26,598 nt of DNA, taken from an uncultured Collinsella sp. GTDB lineage: Bacteria > Actinomycetota > Coriobacteriia > Coriobacteriales > Coriobacteriaceae. The DNA lies in contig CAKUGH010000017.1 in assembly GCA_934654605.1 (NCBI GenBank), positions 1 through 26,598 of the forward strand, in the 5' to 3' direction. Under the pieces are notes generated by a model that had not been told where the DNA came from, did no database searches, and saw nothing but the letters and a program-made list of their open reading frames with translations. Positions 1 through 8,424 of the stretch are shown piece after piece (within the stretch, counting starts at the first letter, position 1; the number at the start of each line of letters is the position of its first letter). Both the position numbers and the translations under genes were made by a program.

Positions 1-983
1 AGGCAAGCTCCGAGAAAGACGCTGCCGTCGAGGCCAAGGGCAGCCTCGCAGCCACAAACGCCTCCCTCAACGTAAACGGTGTTGAATATGGCGTCTATGC
101 CCACAAGGGCATCACCCTCGATCATGCAAACGTGACGGTCCGTGCAAGTAAAGGCAGATACGGTGGCGCCAGCGCCCTCTTCACCTACCAGGACGACATC
201 GTCGTCAAGAACGGCTCCACCGTGGACGCGTTTGCGGAAGGCGAGGTTTCGGCTGCATTCTCCACCAGAAACGATCGACCCAACGAGAAGGGCGGCCACA
301 TCTACATCAGCGACTCCGTTGTCAAGGCCATAGCCCGCTATGTCGAGAACGGCGACGGCCCCATCCCCTACAGCGAAAACCAAGATGGCGAGACGAGGCG
401 CGAACCCCAAGGCGAGAACATCGGCATCATCGCCCAGACCAGCGAGGGCGTCACACCCGCAGTCATCTCGATCATCCGCAGCAAGGTAACGGCCGAAGGA
501 GATACAGCGGCAATCTTTGCCCGTGCCATGAGCGCTGACGGCAAGACAATCGGCACCATCAAGATTGAGAACGCCGCCACCCAGACGCCCGAAGGCGGCA
601 AGGTCATTGACTATCGCAAGCTCCGTGACGGCATCTACGAGGCAGGCCAAGCCATCGGCACGGGCGACGCCACGGTCGACTCCCTCTATATCAAAGCAGT
701 CGCCAAAAGCACGACCATCGCACCTCCCGAGGTAGCCAAGCCGGAAGACCCCAAGCCCGACGAGACCAAGCCCGCAGAAAGCAAGCCCGCGGAGTCCAAG
801 CAGGACCCCAAGCCCGAGGGCGCAAAGACGACCAAGACCGTTGCGGTTGCAACCACGAAGGCCAAGGCCACCGGCGCGCTCGCAGCGACCGGCGACGCCT
901 CGGGTGCGACCATCGTGGCAACCGTCCTTGCGGGAACAGCCGCTATCGCCGCAGGCACCATGGTGAGCCGCAAGCGCTCATAG
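1..983 (+). CDS. LAXTG-anchored repeat-rich surface protein, 3' part (5' end outside window)
   Basis: The reading frame is open from the first full codon at position 3, so the true start lies upstream; the first GTG inside the frame (132) has no reason to be the start. The visible part is a beta-strand-rich domain with short repeating units of the type 'GGHIYISDS' and 'TPAVISIIRSKVTAEGD', typical of parallel beta-helix or carbohydrate-binding-like surface proteins. Next comes a Pro/Lys/Glu linker of repeated PKP/KPAESK units, suited to crossing the cell wall. The C-terminus is LAATGD, a hydrophobic helix and RKRS, which is the layout of a sortase signal; LAXTG is the known class E sortase motif of high-GC Gram-positives. 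It is a clear paralogue of the gene at 3523-4974. The ligand and role are unknown. Confidence 0.85.
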   Translation, partial: ASSEKDAAVEAKGSLAATNASLNVNGVEYGVYAHKGITLDHANVTVRASKGRYGGASALFTYQDDIVVKNGSTVDAFAEGEVSAAFSTRNDRPNEKGGHIYISDSVVKAIARYVENGDGPIPYSENQDGETRREPQGENIGIIAQTSEGVTPAVISIIRSKVTAEGDTAAIFARAMSADGKTIGTIKIENAATQTPEGGKVIDYRKLRDGIYEAGQAIGTGDATVDSLYIKAVAKSTTIAPPEVAKPEDPKPDETKPAESKPAESKQDPKPEGAKTTKTVAVATTKAKATGALAATGDASGATIVATVLAGTAAIAAGTMVSRKRS

Positions 984-1047
984 ACAGCTTTGACCTTTAA
1001 CGCACGGGACGGCACCCACAGAAGTGCTAGCCTGCACACCGTTTAGC

Positions 1048-1086
1048 AACGCCACCGCCAAGCTCCCCTCCGGCGGTGGCGTTTTT
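1048..1086 (+). terminator. Intrinsic terminator after the first surface-protein gene
   Basis: A perfect 12-bp stem (AACGCCACCGCC, 1048-1059, with GGCGGTGGCGTT, 1072-1083) encloses a 12-nt loop and runs straight into a T run (1082-1086). It lies 65 bp after the surface-protein stop codon. Confidence 0.9.
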
Positions 1087-1195
1087 CATTTGCGCCCGCG
1101 CGGCGCACGCGAATGTTCTTGATGCTGTCCAACCGGCATACGCTGGCGTGCGACAATGGGGGCCGTCGATATCACAACGCCGAGAGAAGCCCGTC

Positions 1196-1861
1196 ATGGA
1201 AGCGCATCAAAAGCAGATAACCGTTTATTCGAATCATACGGAAAGCGCGCCTGTCATCTACCTTCCTGTGGTCGTGGGCGACGGCAGCGAGGTTTATGAG
1301 TGTTGCCGAGAGCTCGACTGTCCGCCATTCACCCTCGTCACCATTGGCGGGCTCGATTGGAATCGCGAGCTGAGCCCCTGGGCATGCGACGGGACTGTAC
1401 GCGATGCCGAGCCCTTTGGTGGGCAGGCATCCGGATTTCTCGATGAGCTGTTGAACTGGATAATCCCAGAGGCCGAGTCGTCGCTTCCTCAGCCGCCCAC
1501 CTGGCGCGGCATTGCCGGCTACTCGCTCGCGGGCCTCTTCGCGCTCTGGTCCCTCTGGCAAACCGACGCCTTTAGCCGCGCCGCAAGCGCATCGGGGTCG
1601 TTGTGGTTTCCCGACTTTGTCGATCGCGCCAGCACGGCCTCTTTTGCCGGCAACCCGCAGGCCGTCTATCTGTCACTCGGCAAAAAGGAAACCAAGACGC
1701 CCAACCGCATGATGCGGCACGTACTTGACGACACGCGCGCAATGGAAACGTTGCTCGTTGAGCGCGGCATCCTCACAACACTGGAACTCAACCCCGGCAA
1801 CCACTTTGCCCAAACCGACCTGCGCATGGCGCGTGGCATCCACTGGATACTGACGCATTAA
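1196..1861 (+). CDS. Small alpha/beta-hydrolase fold esterase (Fes/IroE-like)
   Basis: A 221-aa predicted serine hydrolase. The nucleophile elbow is GYSLAG at residues 108-113 (Ser110), matching GxSxxG. A late 'NPGNHF' supplies a plausible catalytic His, as in esterases of the enterobactin-esterase/IroE and S-formylglutathione-hydrolase-like group. An acidic residue before it is likely but I cannot assign it with confidence. There is no signal peptide with the chosen start, so it is probably cytoplasmic. The frame is open further upstream to 1076, but that extension overlaps the terminator stem. The ATG at 1196 has a weak GAGAG ribosome-binding site. It stands alone between a terminator and a bidirectional terminator. 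Substrate unknown. Confidence 0.75.
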   Translation: MEAHQKQITVYSNHTESAPVIYLPVVVGDGSEVYECCRELDCPPFTLVTIGGLDWNRELSPWACDGTVRDAEPFGGQASGFLDELLNWIIPEAESSLPQPPTWRGIAGYSLAGLFALWSLWQTDAFSRAASASGSLWFPDFVDRASTASFAGNPQAVYLSLGKKETKTPNRMMRHVLDDTRAMETLLVERGILTTLELNPGNHFAQTDLRMARGIHWILTH

Positions 1862-1905
1862 AAATGGCGCCCACGCGTGCATACGCATGGGCGCCATTTA
1901 TTTTG
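1862..1905. terminator. Bidirectional terminator between esterase and permease
   Basis: A 16-bp stem with one mismatch (1862-1877 against 1884-1899) has AAA on the left and a T-rich right flank, so it can end both the plus-strand esterase and the convergent minus-strand permease. It begins right after the esterase stop codon. Confidence 0.85.
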
Positions 1906-1924
1906 TTTTAGCTGAACGCAGCTG

Positions 1925-3259
1925 CTACTCAGTAGCCTCCTCGAGCTCGGAGACATCAAACTCAAAGTCATTACCCGGCAGAATCGCATTGAGCACGATG
2001 CCCACCAGCGAACCCACAGCAAGGCCGGAAAGCGAAATCGTCACGCCGCCCAGCTCCAACATGATGGCGCCGGCGGTGCTGTACGCAATGCCGAGCGAGA
2101 GCACGAGCACCAGAGCTGCCACCAGCACGTTGCGGTTGTTCTGGAAATCAACCTGGTTCTCGATGAGGTTGCGGACGCCCACGGCGCTGATCATGCCGTA
2201 GAGCACGAGCGACACGCCGCCGATGACGCACGCCGGCATGGCGGCGATCACGGCAGCAAACTTGGGACAGAACGAAAGCACGATGGCGCAGCACGCGGCG
2301 ATGCGGATCACACGCGGGTCGAACACGCGCGTCAGGGCAAGGACGCCGGTGTTCTCGCCATACGTGGTATTGGCCGGAGCGCCAAAGAGCGAAGCCAGGA
2401 TCGTGGCAAGGCCGTCACCGAGCAGCGTACGATGCAGGCCAGGATCAGCGATAAAGTTGCGCTCGCAGGTAGAGCCAATGGCGGAGATATCGCCGATATG
2501 CTCGATCATGGTCGCAAAGGCCAGCGGCATGATGGTGATGATGGCCGTCGTGGCAAGGCCGCTATCGAACTGCGGACCAAAGAGTGAAAACACGGTGTTG
2601 TCCCACACAACGGGCAGACCGACCCACGGAGCGGCAGCAACACCGGAGAAGTCGACCTCGCCCAGCACAGCGGCGACAGCATAGCTCACCACGACGCCCA
2701 GCAGAATCGGCACGATCTTGACCATACCGCGGCCCCAGATATTGCAGATGACGATGACGGCCACAGCGACAACGGCAACAAGCCAGTTGGTCTGGCAGTT
2801 GGCGATGGCAGAGCTCGCCAGGATCAGGCCGATGGAAATGACGATGGGGCCAGTCACCACCGGCGGAAAGAAGCGCATAACGCGCTTGGCGCCAAACGCG
2901 CGGAAGAGCGCCGCCAGCATCGGATAGAGCAGACCGGCGCAGGCTACGCCCAGGCAAGCGTAGGGCAAAAGCTCGGCCTCACCGTTGGGTGCAATGGCGG
3001 CATAGCCCGCGATAAAGGCAAACGATGAACCCAGGAAAGCCGGCACCTTACCGCGCGACAGGAAGTGGAAGAGCAGCGTGCCTAGGCCGGCAAACAAAAG
3101 CGTCGCCGAGACCGAGAGACCGGTGAGCACGGGCACCAGCACGGTAGCGCCAAACATGGCAAATAGATGCTGCAAGCCGAGCAGGAACATACGCGGACGG
3201 CCGAGCGATGACGCATCGTAGATGGCATCGGCAACGGCGGGCGTCGAAGACTGGGACAT
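1925..3259 (-). CDS. uraA: Uracil/xanthine permease, NCS2 (UraA) family
   Basis: A 444-aa polytopic membrane protein that imports uracil (or a related nucleobase) by proton symport. Hallmarks of the family are the N-terminal 'GLQHLFAMFGATVLVP', the 'MIEHIGDISA' helix (Glu253) and 'NTTYGENTGVLALT' (Glu302). The two glutamates match the substrate-binding pair known from E. coli UraA. Length and about 14 hydrophobic segments fit the family. The frame is open 12 codons further upstream, but the ATG at 3259 has a proper AAAGGA site about 7 nt before it, so that start is chosen. A possible -10 hexamer (TACAAT, 3331-3336 on the minus strand) lies about 70 nt upstream without a clear -35. No PyrR-type leader is evident. 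Uracil against xanthine specificity cannot be fixed by eye. Confidence 0.9.
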   Translation of the reverse strand: MSQSSTPAVADAIYDASSLGRPRMFLLGLQHLFAMFGATVLVPVLTGLSVSATLLFAGLGTLLFHFLSRGKVPAFLGSSFAFIAGYAAIAPNGEAELLPYACLGVACAGLLYPMLAALFRAFGAKRVMRFFPPVVTGPIVISIGLILASSAIANCQTNWLVAVVAVAVIVICNIWGRGMVKIVPILLGVVVSYAVAAVLGEVDFSGVAAAPWVGLPVVWDNTVFSLFGPQFDSGLATTAIITIMPLAFATMIEHIGDISAIGSTCERNFIADPGLHRTLLGDGLATILASLFGAPANTTYGENTGVLALTRVFDPRVIRIAACCAIVLSFCPKFAAVIAAMPACVIGGVSLVLYGMISAVGVRNLIENQVDFQNNRNVLVAALVLVLSLGIAYSTAGAIMLELGGVTISLSGLAVGSLVGIVLNAILPGNDFEFDVSELEEATE

Positions 3260-3522
3260 GAGAGTCCTTTCAAAAATGGAAGGGCGTCCGGGCATAGCGG
3301 ATTACCTGCCCGAACGATACGATCCGAACCATTGTACGTGATATATGCCGCCCCGCACGCACCGTCCCCGCAAACGGTACCGCTACTTCCAGACGCGCGC
3401 GGCGACGCGCTTTGCCAAGTATAAATAGCCATTTTCGTGTCCATATGGCACTAGCAGCTTTGTCCTATCGCCCATACGCTTAGTGGTGACCGCACAAGGC
3501 CACGCGAGAGATAGGAGCGACC

Positions 3523-4974
3523 ATGACCACGTTTACGACCCCCACGCGCCATACTGATCGCACCGCAGGACTTCATTACGTTGAGTCCCCCGTACGCCAG
3601 CGCACCGTTCTTTCCTGTGGCAGCTGGCGTCGCGTGACCCGCCGCATCGTTTGCGGCCTGACCTGCGCGCTCACCGTGAGCTCGCTGCTTATGCCGAGCA
3701 TCTCGTTTGCAGCTGAGTGGGTCGAGGTCGACGGCGCCCACTATACCGCCGGTGCCACAGCTGGCGACGGCAGCACGTGGGCCTGGGACGGCGCCGACGA
3801 CATGACGCTCAATGGTTATAACGGCGGATACATCGCTGCCGGCGGTAAGCTCAACGTGAGCTACGAGGGCAACAATACGGTTGCCAACGAATACGGCGAC
3901 GGCATTTCTGTCGAAAACGGCACCAACGAGAGCGCCGAGCTCAACATCTCCGGAACGGGCACTCTGACGGCAACCGCCGAAGGAAACGCCATTTATTCCC
4001 AAGACGATATGACGATCAGTGGAACCGGTGCCGTTACTGCCAAGAGCGGAAGCGGCGAGGGCATCGTCGCCGAAGAAACCCTCACGGTATCCAACAGCAC
4101 GCTAACCGCTCAGGGATTCGGCAGCGGCATACATGCCTTCGATGGCCTGACCATTGATGCGGCGACCGTACGAGCGTATGCATACCCAGCGCGCGAAGAC
4201 AGCCCCACCGCCATCTTCACCGACGAAGGCGACATCACCATTAAAAACGGCTCATTCGTTCACGCCTATGCCGAGGGTGAAAACGCTTCAGGAATCTACT
4301 CGTACAACTACGACACCGGCAGCCCCGGCGGGCGCATCTTTATCAGCGACTCGACCGTCGAGGCCATTGCCCACTACATCAACCACGATGGAGGCAACCA
4401 GCCCCTACCGCCCATCTGCAATGGCGATTTTGTCGTAGTTGACCCAGACGTGAACGCTCGTACGTATGGCATCTTCGCTCTCACCGAGGATGGCCTAACG
4501 CCTGCAACCATCTCCATCACACGCAGCCGCGTAACAGCAGAGGGCGACACCGCCGCCATCTTAGCCGTGGTGAATAGTGCAGACGGCAGCATTGCCGGAA
4601 CGATCAATATCGTCGATAGCATTATCGAAACACCCAATGGTGGACGCATTTGCGACGTGCGCTTCGTTGACACCGAACCCGCCGATGCCCCCTACCAGCG
4701 CGGCCAGACGATCGGCACCGCCAATGATGTCATCACGGATCTGTACAGCGACGCCATCGCCAAGCGAGCCGTCATCGTTCCGGTGGAGACACCCCAGGCA
4801 AAGCCTGAGTCGAAGCCCAAGGTAACGACCGCCGCTGCGACCATCAAGCATGTCGACACCAAGGACGCGCTCGCGGCCACAGGCGACGCTTCCGCTATGG
4901 GCGCTGTCGCTGCCGCCATCACGGGCGTGGTAGCCATCGTCGCCGGCATCTTTACCAGCCGCAAGCGCTCGTAA
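3523..4974 (+). CDS. LAXTG-anchored repeat-rich surface protein (paralogue of the window-edge gene)
   Basis: A 483-aa secreted, wall-anchored protein. The N-terminus has a long basic n-region, a hydrophobic core (about residues 41-60) and a likely signal-peptidase site near 'SISFA-AEW' (63-64). The middle (about 66-400) is a low-complexity beta-rich region with recurring 'GDGISVENGT', 'GTGTLTATAEG', 'GTGAVTAKSGSGEG' units, as in parallel beta-helix or cell-surface carbohydrate-binding domains. The C-terminus (450-483) is LAATGD, hydrophobic helix, RKRS, a class E-type sorting signal. From about 'GGRIFISDSTVEAIAHY' onward it aligns with the first gene in the window, although its Pro/Lys linker is much shorter. 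The start is fixed by AGGAG at 3513-3517. No sortase gene lies in the window. Adhesion or glycan binding is an inference. Confidence 0.88.
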   Translation: MTTFTTPTRHTDRTAGLHYVESPVRQRTVLSCGSWRRVTRRIVCGLTCALTVSSLLMPSISFAAEWVEVDGAHYTAGATAGDGSTWAWDGADDMTLNGYNGGYIAAGGKLNVSYEGNNTVANEYGDGISVENGTNESAELNISGTGTLTATAEGNAIYSQDDMTISGTGAVTAKSGSGEGIVAEETLTVSNSTLTAQGFGSGIHAFDGLTIDAATVRAYAYPAREDSPTAIFTDEGDITIKNGSFVHAYAEGENASGIYSYNYDTGSPGGRIFISDSTVEAIAHYINHDGGNQPLPPICNGDFVVVDPDVNARTYGIFALTEDGLTPATISITRSRVTAEGDTAAILAVVNSADGSIAGTINIVDSIIETPNGGRICDVRFVDTEPADAPYQRGQTIGTANDVITDLYSDAIAKRAVIVPVETPQAKPESKPKVTTAAATIKHVDTKDALAATGDASAMGAVAAAITGVVAIVAGIFTSRKRS

Positions 4975-5025
4975 CTCCAAACCTCGCGCGCTCGATCAAC
5001 GCGGGCGCGCACCGTCCCATGGTTA

Positions 5026-5063
5026 GCGGCCGCCGGACCTCCCACCGGCGGCCGCGCCTCGTT
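5026..5063 (+). terminator. Strong GC hairpin after the second surface-protein gene
   Basis: A perfect 11-bp stem, GCGGCCGCCGG (5026-5036) with CCGGCGGCCGC (5045-5055), encloses an 8-nt loop 49 bp after the stop codon. The following T content is weak (CCTCGTTT). It lies between convergent genes and probably ends transcription from the left. Confidence 0.6.
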
Positions 5064-5116
5064 TGAACGACCCCGATTCAATTATTCGTCCAAAACAGGC
5101 GCACCCGCCCCGTCGC

Positions 5117-6136
5117 CTACAGCAATACAAACTGTTTCAGCGCGGCGCGACTCGTTATGCCCAGCTTGGCGTAGGTGTTCGACAGGCGATTCTTAACCGT
5201 GCCACGCGAGATGCCCATGTGAGCGGCAATCTCATCGTTGGTCCAGCCGCGACAGGCCAGCATAGCGATGGCGAACTCCGTCGTAGTCAGGCTCTCGGCA
5301 ACGGTGGCGCCCGCCCCCGGATTATGCACACGACGCCAACCGCGGCTAAACCGCTCGGTAACTTTGATGATCTCCGCGAACTCCTGCGGATGGCCCTTCT
5401 TTAGACATGACTCCAACACACCCTGCAAAAGCCCGTGATGCTCGCCGACGATTTCGATCAGGCCATCGGGCTGCGCAATTCGCCACGCGCGCATAAAGTG
5501 AGCATTCGCTCGGTCAGCTTCGCGCTGGTTAATCCACCCAACGGCGGCAATCAGGTGCAAGAAGACCTCAGGAACGGGATAGCTCTCCTGCTTCATCGAC
5601 AAGGCGTTCTCTGCCATGCCCACGCAGCGTCCGTAATCGCCGTCGAGGTAGGCACGGTGCGCCAGCGCATAGGTTGCAAACAGGCGCAGCCCCTCGGGTA
5701 GCAGAGATGCATATAAATCGAATTCGCCGCGTGACACCGGCGAGGGAAAATGCAGCAGCACACAGGCGCTCGCCGCAAGCAGCATATATGAAGCCTGGAC
5801 GCGTGGGTCCTTTGTCGTCCTTTGACCCTTCCCTGTTTCCTTGAGATACGCAAGGCAGCGGCGCGCCGCCAATGCGCGATTCAGCGACAGATTTGCATAG
5901 GCGCACAACAGGCATGCCGAAAGACGGAGCGAAAGGTCATCCGATAGTAAGTACGGCTCTGCTAGGCGCTGTGCCTCATCGGGGCAACCGCGATAGTAGT
6001 GCGCCTCGGCACGCGCGATAACGCCATAGTCATCTTTGAGCATCACGTCGAGGGTTTTGTCGAGCGTTCCGGGCTCAAACGCCGCGCACATAAGCGGCAT
6101 GGGGAAACGCCAGCTGTCGGTATATATCCGATCCAC
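5117..6136 (-). CDS. LuxR-family transcriptional regulator with TPR-like sensor region
   Basis: A 339-aa predicted DNA-binding regulator. The last about 65 residues form a LuxR/FixJ-type helix-turn-helix: 'LTTTEFAIAMLACRGWTNDE', then 'IAAHMGISRGTVKNRLSNTY' and 'KLGITSRAALKQFV'. The preceding part is Ala/Leu-rich helical sequence resembling tetratricopeptide repeats, with no receiver domain and no ATPase motif. It is therefore neither a two-component regulator nor a full MalT-type protein. The ATG six codons upstream has no ribosome-binding site. The GTG at 6136 has GGGGAGG five nt before it, so that start is chosen. No target or ligand can be told. It is convergent with the surface-protein gene and is followed upstream by the LysR gene on the same strand (149-bp gap). 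Confidence 0.85.
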   Translation of the reverse strand: MDRIYTDSWRFPMPLMCAAFEPGTLDKTLDVMLKDDYGVIARAEAHYYRGCPDEAQRLAEPYLLSDDLSLRLSACLLCAYANLSLNRALAARRCLAYLKETGKGQRTTKDPRVQASYMLLAASACVLLHFPSPVSRGEFDLYASLLPEGLRLFATYALAHRAYLDGDYGRCVGMAENALSMKQESYPVPEVFLHLIAAVGWINQREADRANAHFMRAWRIAQPDGLIEIVGEHHGLLQGVLESCLKKGHPQEFAEIIKVTERFSRGWRRVHNPGAGATVAESLTTTEFAIAMLACRGWTNDEIAAHMGISRGTVKNRLSNTYAKLGITSRAALKQFVLL

Positions 6137-6285
6137 GGCGACCTCCCCTCGCATAGCGGCTCACTTTGATGGTAATGCGAGGGGGCAACGGTTAATGGGA
6201 CATGTGGCTCGAAATACAGCCTCATCCTGGGACGTTCGCGGTAAATCGAGCGGCGCCAAGCCCGAACCCGGCGCTGTTCAAACAG

Positions 6286-7182
6286 CTAGATATGCTGGCG
6301 GATTGCGTCGATATAGGCCTGGCCGTAGCGCGTGAGTGTCGTATTCTTGCGAGTGATAATGCCAATCTCCATGTACTCGTCCACATCGAGCGGAATCGAG
6401 ATAATGCCGGGGCCGTTGAGCTCGTGACTGATCACGCCTGAGCATACCGTGTAGCCGTTGAGTCCCATGGCCAGGTTGAACAGCGTCGCACGGTCGCGCA
6501 CGCGGATATTCTTGCGGCGCTCAAACGTCGAGGTCAGTTCCTCGGAATAGTAAAACGAGTTATAGCTGCCCTGCTCATAGGACAAGAATGGGTAGTCCTC
6601 GAGGTCTTCGAGCGTCACGCTGGAGCGGTCAGCCAACGGGTGGTCGGCACACACAAAAACATGCGGCGTGGCGCAAAAGAGCCCTTTGAACACAAGCTCG
6701 TTAGCCGCCAGCATGCGCTCGATGACCTCTCGATTGTGCTCGGACAGGTACAGGATGCCCAGCTCGCTTTTCATATGCGCGACGTCCTCGATAATCTCGT
6801 GAGTCTGCTCCTCGCGCAGGGTAAAGTCATAGCGCGCAGCATCGAACTCACGGATCACATCGACAAACGCGTTGACGGCAAAGGAATAATGCTGGCAGCT
6901 CACACTAAAGTGCGGCACCTGCTCGGACGCGCCCTTGTACTTGCCCTCGAGCAGGTCGGCCTGGTCGAGCACCTGGCGCGCGTAGCCCAAGAAGGTCTCG
7001 CCTTCCTCGGACACAATGACACCCTTGTTGGTGCGCTCAAAGATATGCACACCCATCTCGTTTTCGAGATCGCGGATCGACGCGGTAATCGAAGGCTGCG
7101 ACACAAAGAGTCGGCGCGAGGCCTCGGTGATGCTGCCGCATTCGGCAACCTTTACAACATATCTGAGCTGTTGAAGCTTCAT
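6286..7182 (-). CDS. LysR-family transcriptional regulator
   Basis: A 298-aa one-component regulator. The N-terminal winged helix is classical: 'MKLQQLRYVVKVAECGSITE', 'ASRRLFVSQPSITASIRDLE', 'MGVHIFERTNKGV'. A linker helix and a type 2 periplasmic-binding-protein-like effector domain (about residues 90-298) follow. The frame stays open 69 codons upstream through the neighbouring gene, but the ATG at 7182 has an excellent GGGAGGG site and the family normally begins with this motif. It starts 10 nt after the stop of the HAD phosphatase, so the two are almost certainly one transcript. LysR proteins usually act on a divergent or linked gene; here the partner would be the HAD gene or a distant target. 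The effector is unknown. Confidence 0.93.
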   Translation of the reverse strand: MKLQQLRYVVKVAECGSITEASRRLFVSQPSITASIRDLENEMGVHIFERTNKGVIVSEEGETFLGYARQVLDQADLLEGKYKGASEQVPHFSVSCQHYSFAVNAFVDVIREFDAARYDFTLREEQTHEIIEDVAHMKSELGILYLSEHNREVIERMLAANELVFKGLFCATPHVFVCADHPLADRSSVTLEDLEDYPFLSYEQGSYNSFYYSEELTSTFERRKNIRVRDRATLFNLAMGLNGYTVCSGVISHELNGPGIISIPLDVDEYMEIGIITRKNTTLTRYGQAYIDAIRQHI

Positions 7183-7192
7183 AACGCCCTCC

Positions 7193-8101
7193 CTAGATGT
7201 TCGTGACGTCGAAACCCGTCGCATCCATCTGACGCATAAACGGCGGCATCTCCCCCGTCGCGGCACAGGCGGCAATCTGATGCAGGGCCCCGGCAACTGC
7301 ATCGTCTGCTGCAGCGCCGATATGCCAGCATGCGGCAGCCGTGACGGCCTCGTTGGCATTGGCGACTGCAACGGAGTTGGGAACGGCATCGATCATGGGC
7401 AGATCGTTATCGGAATCACCGAATACGGCCACCTCGTCGAGCGTCAGGTCCAAAGCGCGCGCAAGCTCCAGCGCGGCGCAACCCTTGTCCCAACCTGCTG
7501 GAAGGATATCGAACAGGCGCACACGATTGTTGGGAAACACGAGTGAGAGCTCCGGTACCTCAGCGGCAACGCGCTCACGTAGCTCCGCGAGCTCCTCACG
7601 CGAGCGGGCGCTCCAGATATTCGCCTTGTATACCGGGGCATCATCGACGACGGGACGGCACGGGGCCTCCTCGCCCTTGAGCCATGCGTTGCCGCCCGAC
7701 TCCATGGCGCGGCGCACGCGCTCGGGGTCGCTCGTCACGCAATAGGCATCGTTATCCCAAAAGTCGTCACCCAGGCTGTAGACCTTTAGATAGGTATCAT
7801 CGGTCTCTTGCTCGAGGTAATTGGCCAGACGCATCAGGGCATCGTTGTCGGTCGCGCGCGAAGCGACCGCCTGACCGTCGACAAACATGACCTGGCCGTT
7901 GCAGAACGCACCGGTCGAAAAGCACTCGGAACGATTTTTGAACATCCAGCCCATCGCGGACGGCTGGCGACCCGAAACTGGGCCAAAGTGCAGGCCTGCC
8001 GCCTGCATGGCATGAATGCCCTCGATGGCGTAGTCGCTGGCGCCGTCATGCCCGGCTGGAATCAGCGTATCGTCCATATCGGTCAGCACAAGTTTGATCA
8101 T
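7193..8101 (-). CDS. HAD-superfamily IIB (Cof-type) hydrolase
   Basis: A 302-aa predicted cytoplasmic phosphatase of the Cof/YbiV type. Motif I is 'DMDDTL' (nucleophile Asp8, acid/base Asp10) and motif IV is 'FGDSDNDLPM', the Mg-binding acidic pair. The long region between them carries the C2B cap. Members usually dephosphorylate sugar phosphates, nucleotides or cofactor intermediates such as pyridoxal phosphate or FMN; the substrate cannot be read from sequence. The start has GGGGGA upstream. It heads a two-gene unit with the LysR gene. It is transcribed away from the thiamine operon, with the inverted repeat at 8140-8241 between them. A role in thiamine phosphate turnover is possible from position only. 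Confidence 0.9.
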   Translation of the reverse strand: MIKLVLTDMDDTLIPAGHDGASDYAIEGIHAMQAAGLHFGPVSGRQPSAMGWMFKNRSECFSTGAFCNGQVMFVDGQAVASRATDNDALMRLANYLEQETDDTYLKVYSLGDDFWDNDAYCVTSDPERVRRAMESGGNAWLKGEEAPCRPVVDDAPVYKANIWSARSREELAELRERVAAEVPELSLVFPNNRVRLFDILPAGWDKGCAALELARALDLTLDEVAVFGDSDNDLPMIDAVPNSVAVANANEAVTAAACWHIGAAADDAVAGALHQIAACAATGEMPPFMRQMDATGFDVTNI

Positions 8102-8130
8102 AGAGTCCCCCAGTCATTTTCACCGTAACC

Positions 8131-8158
8131 ATTGTAACGACCTGCCAATAAGGGACAG
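8131..8158 (-). promoter_or_regulatory. Candidate promoter of the HAD-LysR unit
   Basis: On the minus strand a TACAAT -10 hexamer (8131-8136) lies 30 nt before the HAD start codon. The -35 region would fall in CCTGTC within the left arm of the inverted repeat (17-bp spacer); it is a poor match to TTGACA. Confidence 0.35.
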
Positions 8159-8241
8159 GTTTATTTTGGCAGGTTTTATCTGGGAAAATGCAGCACCCCT
8201 GTTGCCACCTGCCAAAATAAATCTGTCCCTTTTTGGCAGGT
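8140..8241. repeat. Large inverted repeat, two 35-nt arms
   Basis: The left arm (8140-8174) and right arm (8207-8241) are reverse complements with only two mismatches over 35 nt, separated by 32 nt. Each arm is also framed by its own short inverted ends, ACCTGCCA and TGGCAGGT, and carries GGGACAG/CTGTCCC in the middle. It lies exactly between divergent transcription units. On each side the outer end (CTGTCCCTT(A/T)TTGGCAGGT, or TTT in place of TAT) is followed within 3-4 nt by a -10-like hexamer. Confidence 0.85.
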
Positions 8242-8251
8242 GCGCTAGTAT
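8223..8251 (+). promoter_or_regulatory. Candidate promoter of the thiamine operon
   Basis: A TAGTAT -10 candidate (8246-8251) lies 17 bp after CTGTCC (8223-8228) in the right arm of the inverted repeat. A start at about 8258 would place the riboswitch at the very 5' end of the transcript. The -35 match is weak. Confidence 0.35.
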
Positions 8252-8267
8252 AGGGAGCAACAGATTC

Positions 8268-8361
8268 GATGCGGGAGTGCCGGCGGTGCAAACCACAAGG
8301 CTGAGAGGGCATAGGGCCCAATCCTTTGAACCTGTCAGTTAATGCTGGCGTAGGGAGCATG
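8268..8361 (+). promoter_or_regulatory. TPP riboswitch (THI box)
   Basis: The conserved aptamer blocks occur in order: GGGAGTGC (8273-8280), GGCTGAGA (8299-8306), CCTTTGAACCTG (about 8323-8334), then TTAATGCTGGCGTAGGGAG (8339-8357). Outer ends ATGC (8269-8272) and GCAT (8357-8360) can form P1. It senses thiamine pyrophosphate and would lower expression of the three thiamine genes that follow. The sequence and the downstream genes agree. Confidence 0.95.
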
Positions 8362-8372
8362 CCGCCTTTACA

Positions 8373-8400
8373 GGAGCGCTGTCTATGCACAGCTCCCCTT
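8373..8400 (+). terminator. Possible expression-platform hairpin of the TPP riboswitch
   Basis: GGAGC followed by GCTGT (8373-8382) can pair with ACAGCTCC (8389-8396), and CCTTTTC follows. It lies 12 nt after the aptamer and 14 nt before the AAGGAGG of thiM, so it could be a weak regulated terminator. The T run is poor. Confidence 0.4.
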
Positions 8401-8424
8401 TTCTATGCCAAGGAGGCATGTGCA

